The notes: generated from the letters alone by a model not told the origin. 64,000 nucleotides of DNA from Dicaeum eximium (GCA_013396995.1 VWZP01009943.1:186001-250000), one strand, 5' to 3'; positions 50,754 to 64,000 are shown, numbered from the stretch's first letter. Translations and numbers: made by a program.

Positions 50754-53700
50754 TTTATCACAAGAACTATCACAAAACTACAAAAACCTTGCTAGAGAAC
50801 TAAGTTTTGCTAACAAACAGCAGTACTTCATCTGTTGTCCACACAGTGATACAATTTGACTGACTTCCACATTTAATCCTTTCTCTTTTCCTATTTTGTA
50901 TTCTATCACTGAAAATGTTTTTTCTCCAGCAAACCTGTGGTGAAGAAGAATGTAAATTTTGCAGTAGCAGCAGCAAGTAAATTAAAACATGGAAAGTTTT
51001 ATGAATTAAATATGAAACTGGCTAATGCAATCAGTTCTGTACTATTTACATTATTTATTTTATTAAATTAATTTGACTGTAGCTCAGTTTCCAGGGTGGT
51101 AAGGTTTTCACATCAAAGACACAGTAGGACACTGTAAGAGAAATGGCTTTGGAGCTGAGCAAGAGCATTAGGGATCTGACAAAGGAGACTGCTTGGGGTT
51201 TGGGGATACACACATTTTGGAAATTTTGGTACTTTGATAAGCAGGGTGATAGCTTACAGTTTTGACATTTAATCTGTGAACACTGGGCTACAAGACTAAC
51301 ACCTAAAAGAAGAGTAGAAGCAATTCACACTTTCTCATGTCATGATTTAGGTCTTTCTGTGAACTAAGACATCACTGCAATGGTCATAGAGCATTTCCAT
51401 TTTGAAATCTCCTTTGATGTATTATCCCCAAGGGATACTGTAACAGATGGCTATTCTACACACATGTAGTCTTCCAACCCTTATGCCTTTATTACCAGCT
51501 ACACTTCAGAAACCACCAAGGGAAGGTGTGAAAAAATGCTCTCAGTCCTACACCAGGAAGGGTTGTAAAATTCTGCTCCTCAATACAAATCCCCTTTTCA
51601 TTATATTTAAAGCATTCTACTCAGTGTATACTTATTGCTTTTTCAAGCTGATCTTGCAGAAGATGTTTTTTGTTCTTTAGAGATTGGCTGTTTATAAAAA
51701 AGCTACTACTGGCTATGCACCCAACCACCCAACTACCCTTCTCCCTCAACATAAAGTTTTCAAAATGCATTATAGAAAATATTAAAGTCCCATTTTCTGT
51801 TAAATAGTTGTTGCTAGTACATTGTTCATTTTTCTCATAAGAACTAATGAGACTATCACAGTATTCCTCCTTCCAAACAGGTCAGCTTCTTTAAGCAATT
51901 TTCAAGGAACTGTAATCAGAATAAAAGGTTTCTCAACTGAAGATAACACTGTCACAGAAATACTTGCAAAAAGTTCACTGTGGGGAATAGAAGCCCAAGA
52001 ATAGATGACCACAAATTAGTATATTTTTAGAGTGTAATACATATGAATGGACTAATTTCTAAAAAATAAGGGTGGCCAAAGTAATCAGAGTATTTGGACA
52101 CTGGCCATAAGAATGTATCAATGATGTCAATTTTTCTGGAATTATGGATAGTTATTTATGGAGATTAGGATAAATTTATCCCTATATACACAAGTTTACT
52201 TCTTTTATGATTGGTTAAGCTGAAAGTTTCTTGAAGGGGACCATGATTTTCTTTATATTTTCACAGCACATAGTACAGCAATGACATCTCACAGAATTAA
52301 AAGTGGGTGGATAAAGACAGAGCTGTAAGATGTTTGCAAAGCATCACACTGAAACTATTTCAGATTTTCTTGAAAACATGACTTGAAAGCTGTCTAAAAA
52401 ATCACAAACTGTTTTATTAGCTGGCAGCATACCCCAGTGGGGTATGTTGCAAAAGGAGCCAAGGGGGTTTCTGTGGGATGCTTCTCTGGGTTCTGCTGCT
52501 GGGAACTTCAGTGAAATTTGTGTGGAGAACAGAGGATCTCTACCTTGTACAAACACTGTTTTGCCATTGTATTTACATTTACAATCCTTCATTAGTTATA
52601 AAGTCATCTGTAATTGCTTGTTTGCATATCGTTCATACACTTTGATAATAATTCCTTTACAAACAATAATTATTCAGCAAAAATAAACCACATCCCAGAT
52701 TAGAACTTTCCTCCAAAACAGCAGCTAAGACTCTAATCAAGGAGGAGTCTCTCAACTGACTGCTGAGAATATGGAAAATTATCAAACCCAAGATCAAAGG
52801 ACATGCGATCTTTTAAAAGGTCTGCCCTTCAAAGAGAAAAGGGGAATCTGTCAGTACAACTGACAAGAACAGGCTGAACAAAGCATCTCTGTACAGTAGA
52901 GAAATGAAGAACACTTAAAATTACTGAGAAATCCCAAGCATTTTGGCTGCTGTAGCACCAATAGTAAAAACTGACAAATTGTTACTAATGAATCCTAGTT
53001 AGTTAAGAAGTAGCTGCTTCTGTATCCCAACATTAATATCAATCCCATGCCAAATGACAGGGAAGAACAAGGGGAATGAAAGTTAATTTTGAGTCTGTGT
53101 CTCAGCAGGGAGATCCAGGCACCTTCCAGCCTACTTTTTCAAGGCAAGTGTGAGATAATGCAAAAGCCCATTCTTATGGCCATGGGCATCTAGACCTCAA
53201 GGAAACTGCAGCACTTCCCCAGTGAACAACTGGGAGACTGGGAGTACTCAAATTCCAGCTACAACCTCAGGTCACAGCACAGCTAAAAGCCTGAAGAGTC
53301 ATGATTAAAATCAACTCTTAAACTGCTTTGTGGTTTATTGATTATAAAGAACTCAAGTGTGGTCACTGCCTATAAAACTTGGCAGAAGCCATGAATTAAA
53401 TTTTTTTGATCCAAACTACACATCAGTATTAGAATTTATGCCTTATATCAGTTATTATAAGTTTTATAATGCATAGAAGATGTGTAGAACTTATAAAAGA
53501 AGGCATCAACTTATTTCTTTGTTTTGTATTTTATTGTTCCCTAATAAAAAATAAAAAAATATGCCATTTTTGCAAGGCTGAGCACAAAATAACATGCTTT
53601 GATGAGGCATCTGAACAGACAAGGCAAAGATTTTTTTCAGAGAAACAAGAGCTCCCAAGGCAGAAATAAAGGCACAGCAATACAGGGGGAGAAACAAAAT

Positions 53701-54967
53701 CAAACAATGGAGTTGCACAACTGTGAAAAGTAGAAGTAGCTACAGCTCAAAGACATGCAGCAAGAGCAGAGATGCTACAGAGTTTTGCACTGAAAGTTGA
53801 GGAGCTCTGACTTGACAAAGAGAAAAATACAGACAAGTGGATATCAAGAGTATTCATTCTATATGATGTGGCCTTTTGTTATTATTTTGCAATATTTATC
53901 AAACCAAAGCAGTGTTTTAACCAGACTCAGGACAAGATATTTTTTTCCTGACCTTTGACATTTGGTATTACAGAAAAGGTTAGCCACAACTTTGACTACA
54001 AACAATTACCTGAATTATTACCTGAATTAGTTCAGCTAAGTTTTGCAAATTCAGAGCCCTGAATAATCCAGCAAAATAGGTCTAGTACCAAAAAAAAAAA
54101 AAGTGAATCTAACCTTAAAAGTGCACCACATTTCCTCTGAAAAACAGATAAAAATACTTTCTGAGAATAACTAGGGAAGTGCTAATCTAGAAAAGAATGA
54201 ATATAGAAATCACTTCTGTCAGTAAATTATATTGAGTTTACTTGAAATGCAAAAATGGCAATACAATTTTGCAATTGGACACGTCCATAAATTTCTACCT
54301 TTGCAACACTTAACAGGGACGGATCTTCCCTACTTAGCACCAGCACAAGTAATGCTGGAAAACTTCCTGCATGTATGAACAGCTTGTCAGTGGAAAGGCT
54401 GACGGTGCCATAGAGGTGGAATTCCTCTCATCTGATGGGACCTGCATACCCTATATTAGTCACTGAGTGTCCTGGATTCTTCTAGTCACTTTTGGAGGAT
54501 TACTCATCCAGCCATCTAAAACCCTATTTTTCAAAGGCATGAACCACTTTCTAGAGGTGTCATAGGTAAAAAAATTATCGTAGCTGATTAGTTGAACTTA
54601 GTGTGGCAGGCAAAGCAACACAATGTAGCCAAAGCAGAAGCATGTGACACCCAAAAATTATAAAATATAAACCACGATATAATTATTATGCTTTGTCTGC
54701 AAACAATCTCCAATTCCCTAGAAAATATCAACATACATACCTGTATTTGCATCTGGACACATAGTAAGTTGCAGCAGTTTTTGACAGCAAAAGTTGTTGC
54801 AAGCTTACATTACTAAAAGATTTGATATTTTTAATATCAATATATAACTTTAAGTATTCAAAAACCTTTAAAACTCACAATCTAAGATATGAGACCTTCC
54901 TTACATTTATAATTTTTATACAGCAGCCAGATTAGATCAGTGTACAAAATTTCATTCTATGACAAAA
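50754..54967. other. Unique non-coding DNA, no gene seen
   Basis: AT-rich with small GC-richer patches near 52430-52560 and 53090-53300. A 9-bp palindrome (CATACCCCA/TGGGGTATG, 52428-52446) and a two-copy 12-bp repeat near 54006-54030 (TTACCTGAATTA) are present. An A-run lies at 54090-54102. No named interspersed repeat or RNA gene was seen. Confidence 0.55.
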
Positions 54968-55230
54968 TTAACCATAGAACCGTAGAACATTTCCATTTGG
55001 AAGGTACCCACAAGGACAACATTCCTGACTCCACACAGGGCCACCTCAAAATTAAACCACATTAACCATGAGTATTGTCCAAATGGCTGAACACCTAAAG
55101 GCTTGTGGCTACAGCCCCTTTTTCTTGGTTGGAGGTTCCAGTGACTGACCACCCTCTTAATGAGGAGTCATTTCCTAACATCAAGTACAACATTCACCTG
55201 ATGCAACTTTAAGCCATTCCCTCACATCCA
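54968..55230 (-). mobile_element. CR1 LINE fragment, 3' end, minus strand
   Basis: On the plus strand the reverse complement of a CR1 3' end can be followed: the doubled tip ACCATAGAACCGTAGAAC, a diverged TTTGGAAGGTACCCACAAGG, ACAGGGCCACC, GTCCAAATGGCTGAACACC, then GTGACTGACCACCCTCTTAA, GAGTCATTTCCTAACATC and CAACTTTAAGCCATTCCCTC. About 260 bp remain, making it the longest CR1 copy in the window, though it is clearly more diverged than the one at 46015-46190 and so probably older. It is 5'-truncated and non-coding. Confidence 0.93.
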
Positions 55231-56600
55231 TTATTTGTGTAAGAATAGGAATGTTTAGAAGTTTGCTAAATAGAATGGAGAAGATGATTAAAAGGTATAC
55301 ATCTCTGTTGTAACCTCATATTACTGGAAGGTGCAAAATTTGCAAACCTAATCGAGTTTGAACAAATCTGAAAAACATCTCCAAGTATTCACACAGTCCT
55401 AGACAAAATGTCTTTTCTAGCAGAACATTCTCACTCTTATATTTAGAGATAAATAGATGAAAATTACAAAATATTGCAATAAAATTTAAAACACTGTTAT
55501 ATTTCTTTTAAAAATTTTAGAAGACAAAAACCCCAAAAAGCTGGGAATACAGCATTTTATATTTTTCTAAAATGTTGCAACTACTTATCTTCTAATAACA
55601 GATTTTTCGCAAAGCTTCTTAATTTTTTTACCAAGCCACATTGGCTCTCATTTTCATTCTGCTAGGAAGCATACTTTTTAATTCTAACCTAAATTTCAAT
55701 AGAAAACATTTTCCAATATATGGAAATCCTGCATTATCATACTGTCCATTGTTAAATAGTGTTTCAGTAGATCTTGTAAAACCACAGCCCTGGCACCAAA
55801 AACCTCTTCTATACTACTGAGATAAATAAATCCCTAGAGAAGGCAGAATATTCTTTTCTACTGCAGGAAATATGGAAGTGTATTAAACTTCTGAACTGAG
55901 ATTTGGTTTGGGAAAATGCTAAGTGCCTACTTTCACTATCAGCTAAGATAAAGGTTCAGTATGAATCATGTGCACTTTAAACAGTACTGACAAGAACAAT
56001 GTATTATTAAGCACTGAACTCTGCCACAGCAAATAATATTTATCTGACAAAATATAACAAGTGACTGACATTTTCTATATTAATGTCATGTTTCAGCATT
56101 TTAGAAAACTTATTTTCTTAATTCCTACAGAGTGCCCAAGGTGTTTGAAGATTTAGCAGATGTAAGACATACACTGTCTTTTCATAACCTCTCATGGACT
56201 GACTCACACTCAGAGAATCAAATGTAAATGATAAAATAAACAGGAAATTAAAGAATAGTATAAATATCTGTAGTGTGAAGTCATGATGTAGAGACAAAAA
56301 GTGATTATTCAGACAGAATTTAGTGGAATAAACTGAGAACCATAGGCAGTATTTGAAAGTTAGCCCACAGGCCCCCCCAAACTTCTAAAAGCCCATAGTG
56401 AACTCCTAATCCCAACATCTGAGAACTGCTACTTCCATTAGCAAGAATAAAAACTGTTCCTCAAGAGACAGTTAAACAGCTGAGGTTGAGACTTTCTATG
56501 CTTAAAGATATGAGACTAAAAACTCTCTGTGCTTCCATTCCAGCAATGCATGATGTTCACTGTAAAAAAAAAATATACAAAGGTATTTTATTTTGTTGCT

Positions 56601-56632
56601 AGAAAATAAAGGAAAATAAAAGGAAAATAAAG
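56601..56632 (+). repeat. Three-copy GGAAAATAAA-type short tandem repeat
   Basis: AGAAAATAAA, GGAAAATAAA and AGGAAAATAAA follow each other, a roughly 10-bp period with a one-base insertion in the third copy. Low complexity, slippage-type. Confidence 0.85.
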
Positions 56633-58051
56633 CACACCTGACTTTAATAAATATCATGATCTTCTTTGGAAGATTCATGAGCTGAAAGAATCATACCTGC
56701 AGCATATTACTGAAAGCTAGGCCTCTCATTAAGTGACATTTTGAAATTACAGATTTAAATGAACATCTTACCTTATACTTCCATTATTTATAAAACCTTT
56801 TTGCACAAATTTTTTTGAAACAGTGTATTTTAATCTTTTGGTTAGGCCTTCTCAAGCATTTTTAGTTTATCAGTATTCTCCTGCCTACTATAAAAGTAGC
56901 ACATACACATTTCAGATACTTGTCTTGAGACATTCTATTAGCCTGCACTTGAAAGCTAACACTGGGAATTTGACAAATGTGTCAAAACAACCAAGAGTGA
57001 AATAATTACATGTATAGATACCCATATATTTACTGCAAGACTAATGTGGAGGAAAGGTGCTAATTTGAGAGTTGTCAAGTGTCAGCTCCACGAAAAGGTA
57101 GAGAACACACATTAGCAATGCCAAATCTTTAAAAAGTTTACAGTCTCTAGAGCACACGGGAATTGCTACATTCAATGATGAAATATAATTCAATATTTGC
57201 AGTGCTTTGCTTCTTTGTCTTTTCTGCAGAGAAGACTTAAAGCACAACATGATGCTAGTTATATATTTTTGATGATCTTGTAAGTTTTAGATAAACTCAG
57301 TTCAGAGAACAGAGATTATTAAACAAGAAAGTATCTTCAGCATGAAACAACTTGCAATCATATGATCTTTTACATATTTTATGTATGAGGAAAATGTTTT
57401 AAAACATGCTATGCCTCTCACACAGTTTTTTGATGGTTTTGTCAGTTTGCTTGTTTTCCCGCAGTGAAATCCCTTGCACTGATTTTCAGCATCCTTTCAA
57501 CAAACCTTTTCGTTATACCATCTGAAATGTCTGGCTTTGTGCTGCTACTAAATACACAGTCCTGAAGGGCTGCTGCAACTGCCTACTCACACACTGCAGT
57601 AGCATTGAACTCAGTCAGAGTGTTCTTTCAAGTGCTTTGAAATGCCTTGAAATAGAGAAGGTATTATAGAAAAGCAAACTCTTTTCTATTTTATCCATGT
57701 AAACAGAAATCTATAGTGTCTTCTGCTGTGAACTAACAAAGGCTGCTGCATGACAGATGAAATGCAATTCAGGACACCCACCATGAGAGTAATCCTTTCA
57801 AATGCATCTAGGATTGTTCAGATGATCAAGAAAAAATGTGGCTATGAGTATTGATACAGTTTATTTTAAAAAAAAAATTAGGATGAGTGAGATATTAAAC
57901 TAGATGAGATTATACAGGGCCTGAAAGATGTATTTGTACTTAATACCAAACAATTCTGCAAACCTTACCCCAGTCTGTGACTAAGTGTGAAAAAGAGCCT
58001 ACTGATAGGACAAATTAGGAGTGAAAATATAACAAAAAGACATAATCAAAC

Positions 58052-58052
58052 N
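58052..58052. other. Single ambiguous base (N)
   Basis: One undetermined base precedes a run of nine A residues. Together with the N at 27227, also beside a homopolymer, it points to base-calling uncertainty in the assembly rather than biology. Confidence 0.95.
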
Positions 58053-61000
58053 AAAAAAAAAGGAAAGCATTTTTCCTAAGAGGCTCTCTGTGCATTTTAT
58101 CCAGGTAGCCTAATAAAAGTTGTTACTTTTAGCAATTACTTTTCCTCTTTATATAACTGGATTAGCAATGCCACACTAAGTGTATTTCTGGTGAATTACC
58201 TAAAGCCCCAAGAGACTTTTCAGTTTATTGTTTCGTGCTTCAAATTGTACCTATCTAGCAAATGTATTTGCAATTTGCTGGCTATTTTAAATTTTAGCTT
58301 GCAATACACAGAGGCTGTGAATTATAACCAACAGTTCAGAAACTACAAGCATTTTTCACATACACAACTGAGAAAAATGTATTCCATTTATGGTATGCAA
58401 TCCTTTTCTTAGTGTTAAAACATGAGATCAATTATGAGTTTTAGAATTAGCCCCAGGTACTGGGAGAGGTTCCTCACTGGCAAAGTGCTACCTCTGACTA
58501 TGGTGGTTTCAAGGACAGGTTGGTTCTTACTTTACAAATGGAAAGATCAGCTCTGTTATGTGTATTTAGCATTTGTGTGCCACAAAACAACACCAGAGTA
58601 ACAGAGGAAATCATTAAATTTGGCACAGGAATAAGATGTCCTGGTGCATGGTTGTATGACAAAGACATGATCCCTTTCTCCACAAAGGTGCCAGCCCTGG
58701 ACAGATGGAGCATGGCAGGGGCTGGAGGAAGCATTGCTGGGAGAGCCATGTGCTGTCCCTTGCTGGGGACAGTCTGTGCCCGTAACTCTGCAGCACAGCA
58801 GCAGCAGGAAAATCCTGCTGGGGGATGAAGTCCTGACATCACTGACCCTGGCAAAACTCCCAGAGACAAGATTTTTCCCAGGTTTTTAATACTTTAACAC
58901 AATGTACAAACCAGACACAAGATAAACCCATTCTAGCTTATAAAAGGTTTCGGGATTTTTTACCTGACTTAGGTAATAAAGCTATTGCAAATGTCCCAGA
59001 CATCAAGGAGGCATATAATTATTTTTGAAAGTGGAATGTATCTGTATATCTATATAGAACAGAAAAATGAATGTAATATTCTCTAGGAGATTGCTTAATG
59101 TCATCTCTGTGCTGTCACTGAAAGCCCTGTTAATACTGGAGCCTAAATTGTACTTTTACTGAAATTTCAAAATGATGAAAAGGTGACGTATCTTTTGTCC
59201 TATTCCAAATTAAATGAAAAAATGTTACCCTTTGTTGCAGAGAAGACATGAAATCTAAAGCTACCTGTCTTAATGCTATGTAATGCTTATTCTATGAAAA
59301 GTTTAAATTAGTCTCCAGAAAGCTGGCACCATTCCATGTTAAAGATAAAATTTAATTCTTTATTTCAAAACCTATAAGAAGCATCTCTCTATTAATTTTT
59401 TTATAGGAAACTTTGATAGATTTAGTCCCTTAAGAATCTCATTTAAAAATACATGCATTTAAATGCCAATTGTGACTTTCTCTAGAGAGCTAAGAATAAA
59501 GGTTTTAAAGTGGAATCCAGAAAGAATAAAGTTAATGTTTTTATTCCCAAGGTAACTGAATCTTTTCCAAGTATTACTGGTATCTGCTACTTTGTCTACT
59601 TCTGGTAAACAGCACTATTTCTCCTTAGATTATATAGTTTACTTTTCAGAAAAAGGACCCAGGTGTTCTGACAAGGAAAAAGCCACTGAAGAATAATCTA
59701 AACTTATTTTTATCTACTGTATCAATACTTTGTTGAACCTAAAGATGTTATACTATTACTACTTTTTGTTTCACTAGTCTTGGTTTCTGCAGCAAGACAC
59801 TATCAAGAGCAAAAGACCATAATGATGAATAATAAAACTAGCACATGTAGAGGCATACTATTAAGTCCCATTGAAAAAAGGAATATAATATGAAATAAAG
59901 ATTACACTGATTACTAAGGTCATTTTACATAAATATTTATCATTGAGTTGGAAGAATTCATTCACTGAGACTTTTTAGATTATAAGTGTAATAGTTATTT
60001 AATTATGCATAATAAATCACATTGGATTTTCAATAGATTCACTTTAAATCTTGTATTCTGTAAAAATAGCATGTCTGCTCTGACCTCACATTTTTTGACG
60101 AAAAAAAGGGAAAACTTCAGATTTTAAATACTTGAAGAAGTTGCATTTCTTTCTTTCTGAGCTTACAGACATAAGATACCTGGAGGTAAGATTACTCAAA
60201 GAATATTTGAGCTTTTTTTAACGATTACTTTATAATATATCATCTGTCTAGCCTATCTCCACTTTTCAGTCTCTGTAGAACTTATCATAGGAAACGATAC
60301 AAACTTCTATTTTTAATTTTTTTCATATTTTAATTTTTTCCCTTTTGTTTTCAATGTATTTGTGCAAGTGTCATCGAATCAGTGCATGTTCTCTTTTCCT
60401 GTCTAACCCTAGGAATATAGTAGATGTCTTCAATGTACCAAGAAACACAGATTTATGCTAGTAGCTAAAAGCTAACTGTAGAGGTTAAGTTTGGTTTCAC
60501 AGGATTTGCCTCTCGGGTTATAATTTCAAAAGTCCAGTGTGTTATTAGGGCCAGAGCTCTTTTTAATGGATAAATCCCTAATAGCTTGAGACATAGTAAC
60601 AGGGGTACAAAGTAAGGCTACTACGCTGTTCTACTTCAGGTAGTGTGAGATTCACTAAAAAAATTTGCAAGTCAGGGAGAATGTGAAAGCTCAGCTGGCA
60701 GTTGATGGTTTGTTTTTTTTTTTTCCACTCTGTGAAGTCTGCAGCTTTTTTCTATATATAAGCAATCTATTTGAATGTGTTGAAGCACTAAGGTTTCACA
60801 CACTTAAAGACAAGTGATAAATTGAAATGACATGGCTCTGTTGCTAGTTTACTGCTGAAGTAATCCAAATACCTTTTTAGTTTTTGTTACTGTCAAATTA
60901 ATTTGTGTAAAATGTGCCAGGAGAGAACTCTAAAAGCAAACCAGGGAAGATAGATATCCCATTATAATCTTCTATTTTAGTGCATGGCTTACTTCAGGCT

Positions 61001-61982
61001 GCAGTACTTCCTGAAACTTCAGACTAAAGCACTGATGTAAAATAAGCCTTCCATACAAACCACACTGCTTGCAAATGCAAATATAAATGATCAAGACAGT
61101 ATCTTTGTTATATTCTTTTTTAAGAATCTAGTTCAAACATGAGATTAATGCTACAACAGAAATACAAGATTTTCTTCTATTGTTATGTGAGTTGCATCTT
61201 TTCCTATGCACATTGCAAAGTACACAGTTTTGAATGAATTTGGAAGGGAAGAGTGAATATTATAGAAGGGAAGAGATATGAGCTTTTTGATAGGAACTTT
61301 GTTTCTAACTTCTGTACTAAAATCCATTTCTTGAGCAAGTTTCCCTTGTACAAACATACCTGTTTTGCACAGTATGTGCACAACTAATGTGGCTAGTGGA
61401 GCACTTAGCAGTATAAGGAAACAATGAACATTTTAACAAATGCATTTACCACTGCTGCTTCATGAAAACTGAGATGCTGTGACAACAGAAAAGTACATAT
61501 GAAAGATTTACAGGAAAACTCTCTCAGAGAACCTAACAGTAGGAAGATGTTAGAAGTTCTGAATGGGATCCAAAGTGACTAAAGGACATTTCTTCCTAAC
61601 TCAATTAAGTGTAAACATGAAGACTTGATTCTCTGTTAGCATTTTTTGTCTTGTTCAATCTAAATATTTTTCATTTAAAAGTTAATTGCTTTGTAATACT
61701 ATCCAACTATTTAATAGAAAATACAATGGTGTCCTTTAAAATTGATGTGAACAAAATTTTACTCTGATATTACAAACATTTTAATAACTGTGAAAATTAG
61801 ATTTATTCTTTACATGGCTCCACTCACTAAGTATAATCAGATCTTATATTAACTAAGGAACGTTTTGAATTGTGACCTTATGCTTTCATTGATGCATGCA
61901 GAACTCTGAGGGCCTCTAAAATTTCTCAATATATAAGACTTAACTTAATTTGAGTACAGATATGATGAATATGAAAGTTGCT

Positions 61983-62027
61983 TAAGTCCTATAGTAGTAG
62001 ATCTTAAGTCCTGTATTATAGGACTTA
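61983..62027. repeat. TAAGTCCT repeat cluster with an 11-bp inverted repeat
   Basis: TAAGTCCTATA (61983-61993) pairs exactly with TATAGGACTTA (62017-62027), and a further direct copy of TAAGTCCT lies between them at 62005-62012. Three copies of one octamer in 45 bp, one inverted, suggest a small template-switch event. Confidence 0.85.
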
Positions 62028-63266
62028 CAGAAAACAATACACACCTCAGAGAAAACAGTATATTGAGCTTGTCAAAGGGGAGTGTTGTGTCTCTTCACAG
62101 CTTGAGGATACAGAGAACACAGCAGTTGCAGCAATATCAGAACTTTTGGGGGAGCATGCCTAATTTCACTCCAGTGCATGTTCATTTTTTTACTATTCAG
62201 TCTGGGAGAGTAACTCAGGTATTTCGCATTTATCCTACATGTGGAAACCTGCATTAGCAGCATTTTAAAGAACAAATTTCAGTTAGTGTCTCATGGTTGT
62301 GACTGAATTAGAGTCTCAAAAAAAAAAAGGATCCTGGAATGCCTGTGTCTAATTGCTAAAATTGTAAAAAGCATCATCTGGTGTGCTCTTTCCACCTGCC
62401 AAATGTGAAGGTGAGCATTACATTAGGTGGAGCTATAACCTGCCAAGGAGCAGTCATGGAGAATTTTGTAGGTAGTCACTTTTTATGATCCCTCTCCTTT
62501 TTCAGTGTATTACATCTTGTTTTGGTCATAGGCTTCCCCTGGCTTTCATTAGAGGTACTGTGCAAATGGCCAAAATTCAGTGTTGGATACCAGTTTCACA
62601 TCTGTTACAGAGTAGTCCAGAGTCTGTTATTTTGGCATCTAAATGATACAAATCCTGGTTTTTAATAAGTTGCAAATTAAACCTGAATTTTAATTTGCAT
62701 AATATGAAAATATGTGAATATGATTGGGCATAATACAGAATTGAAAATACCAAACTGCTAAAATGATAATACTTTTAAACTTTCTGTTATTTCTTTTGTG
62801 CATTTTTAGTGGAAGGAAGATGAGCTTTTGGCTTTAAAATTTCTGACTGGCTAAACTACAAAAAATCTGAGTCCTGGTAAGGTGATCCAAAAGAAAAATT
62901 GGGAAGGTTTGTAGCTCTTTGCTTTCCTATTTTGGTTGTGTACCAAGTCAAAGCTATATTCTACAAATAATAATTCTGGCAGCCTTGCCTAAAGGTTTTA
63001 ATAAGCTTAACCTCTTTGCTTAAGTACCTCTTCATATACATGGCTGTAAAGCAGTAATTGTGGGGACCATTCACTATGCTCTTAAGAAACACCATGGAGT
63101 GACTCATCCAGAAAATACCTGATAATTCTTTTTACCATCATAGAACACGGAAAGCCTTTTTTTTTTTCTTATTAGTTTCACTTATGCTGCACGGATTTTT
63201 GTTACTAAAATTGCATGACTTCCACCAGAAGTGGAAGTGTTATTTTGTGGAATTGTAGATTTGTCT

Positions 63267-63284
63267 ATTCTTTCTTTCTTTCTT
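63267..63284 (+). repeat. Short TTTC tetranucleotide run
   Basis: About four TTCT/TTTC units followed by imperfect pyrimidine sequence. A minor microsatellite. Confidence 0.75.
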
Positions 63285-63317
63285 CCTCATTCTTTCTGCT
63301 TATTGATCAATGACCCA

Positions 63318-63347
63318 TGATTTAGAGTGAAAATTCACTCTAAATCA
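63318..63347. repeat. Near-perfect 30-bp palindrome
   Basis: TGATTTAGAGTGAA (63318-63331) and TTCACTCTAAATCA (63334-63347) are exact reverse complements separated only by AA. Such a tight palindrome can extrude a cruciform or act as a dimeric binding site; no protein is indicated by the sequence alone. CACTCT recurs just downstream. Confidence 0.92.
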
Positions 63348-64000
63348 CTCTTCACTCTGTTCATCATCTTCAGATTTATTTCTTTGCTAGGAAAGAAATA
63401 TCAGATCTTGTCATCACATCATGTTAACTACTACTGTGGTTTCCTTCTACTCCCATTGCAACAAGAGATATCTCACAAATATGAGGTGTACAAGTTAACA
63501 ACCCCCAAAGCTTGTAATCTGGTCTCCCAGCTTCAAGAAGATATACTGCATGGAAGAAGAGACAGCATTGGTTTAAGCTCTAATACATAGATATTTCAGA
63601 ACAGCATTCCTTAAAATTATATTGGGATAGATTACCTGGGGTAAAAATGAAATTTTGCAATTAGAAAATATGATATTCAGTAACAGATCTTACAGCTTGC
63701 AGGCATTGTTATCAAGGTTCACAATCAAAAGTACAGGGGACTTGTCCTCATGACCAGAGGGCTGATGATCACATGAAAAGAGATTTCTGGTTTGCACCAA
63801 ATGCAATTAAACACATTTTCAATAATTCCATCAGGACATATATTATAGCTACATAAATGGTGCATATGTGAAAGAGGAAGCTCTGTGTATTAACTACAGA
63901 GGAACTACTATGCAGCTCTTGTTATTTCATGCTGCTACTAAATACCAGTTTTCCTATTATACACAACTCTTTTCTAAATCTCCAGACTGACGAGAGAAAA
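63348..64000. other. Unique AT-rich non-coding DNA
   Basis: Nothing recognisable to the end of the window. The 87-codon frame at 63327-63590 begins inside the palindrome and has no known motif. Confidence 0.6.

Larger units (their letters stand above)
55231..63317. other. Unique non-coding DNA with one GC-rich patch and one N
   Basis: Mostly AT-rich without usable frames. A single ambiguous base sits at 58052, just before an A-run. A GC-rich patch lies at about 58650-58830, opening overlapping frames on both strands (58498-58869 minus, 58520-58828 plus); its sequence is purine-rich with CAG-like steps near 58790-58812 and matches no repeat or gene that I know. A short GGAAAATAAA tandem (56601-56632) and a small hairpin (61983-62027) are listed separately. 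Confidence 0.55.

Noticed and set aside
58498..58869. Frames of 123 and 102 codons on opposite strands
   Set aside because: Mutual shadows in a GC-rich patch, with no recognisable domain or exon boundaries.

Overview
The window reads as non-coding vertebrate nuclear DNA, most likely from a bird. It is strongly AT-rich and CpG-poor, and no frame on either strand stays open long enough for an ordinary protein gene. The only interspersed repeats I can name are four short, 5'-truncated or broken fragments of CR1 (the LINE typical of birds and other reptiles), about 0.7 kb or roughly 1% of the sequence. CR1 in a repeat-poor background fits an avian genome better than a mammalian, lizard or turtle one. 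I saw no Alu, B1, L1 or MIR-like element, no tRNA or rRNA gene, and no CpG island. I cannot tell whether this is a gene desert or the inside of a very large intron. No open segment gave a protein I recognise.

Layout. 1-7.6 kb: AT-rich unique DNA with a TG/TA run and homopolymers. 7.63-7.72 kb: CR1 3' end (+). 7.7-14 kb: unique DNA with a poly(A) tract, a 17-bp tandem duplication and a locally GC-richer patch near 12.35-12.8 kb. 13.98-14.31 kb: a 330-bp pure-pyrimidine satellite with a 16-bp higher-order period. 17.0 kb: GATA microsatellite. 17.65-17.9 kb: weak candidate terminal exon. 23.17-23.35 kb: a perfect 59-bp inverted repeat around a 66-bp spacer, the most striking structure here. 26.2 kb: TA repeat. 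27.19-27.27 kb: duplicated poly(T) block around a single N, probably an assembly seam. 27.3-45.5 kb: long unique stretch. 45.55-46.19 kb: two CR1 fragments in opposite orientation. 46.9-51 kb: several moderately GC-richer islands, with one exon-like segment (49.28-49.42 kb) and one reverse-strand frame with a hydrophobic start and clustered cysteines (50.50-50.75 kb). 54.97-55.23 kb: CR1 (-). 55.2-64 kb: unique DNA with a second single N, a GC-rich patch at 58.5-58.9 kb and short palindromes.

There is no operon, pathway or gene cluster to describe. I found no convincing new biological system. The items most worth checking are the perfect hairpin at 23.2 kb, the patterned pyrimidine satellite at 14.1 kb, the N-marked duplication at 27.2 kb and the symmetric exon-like segment at 49.3 kb. 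Everything said about function is inference.
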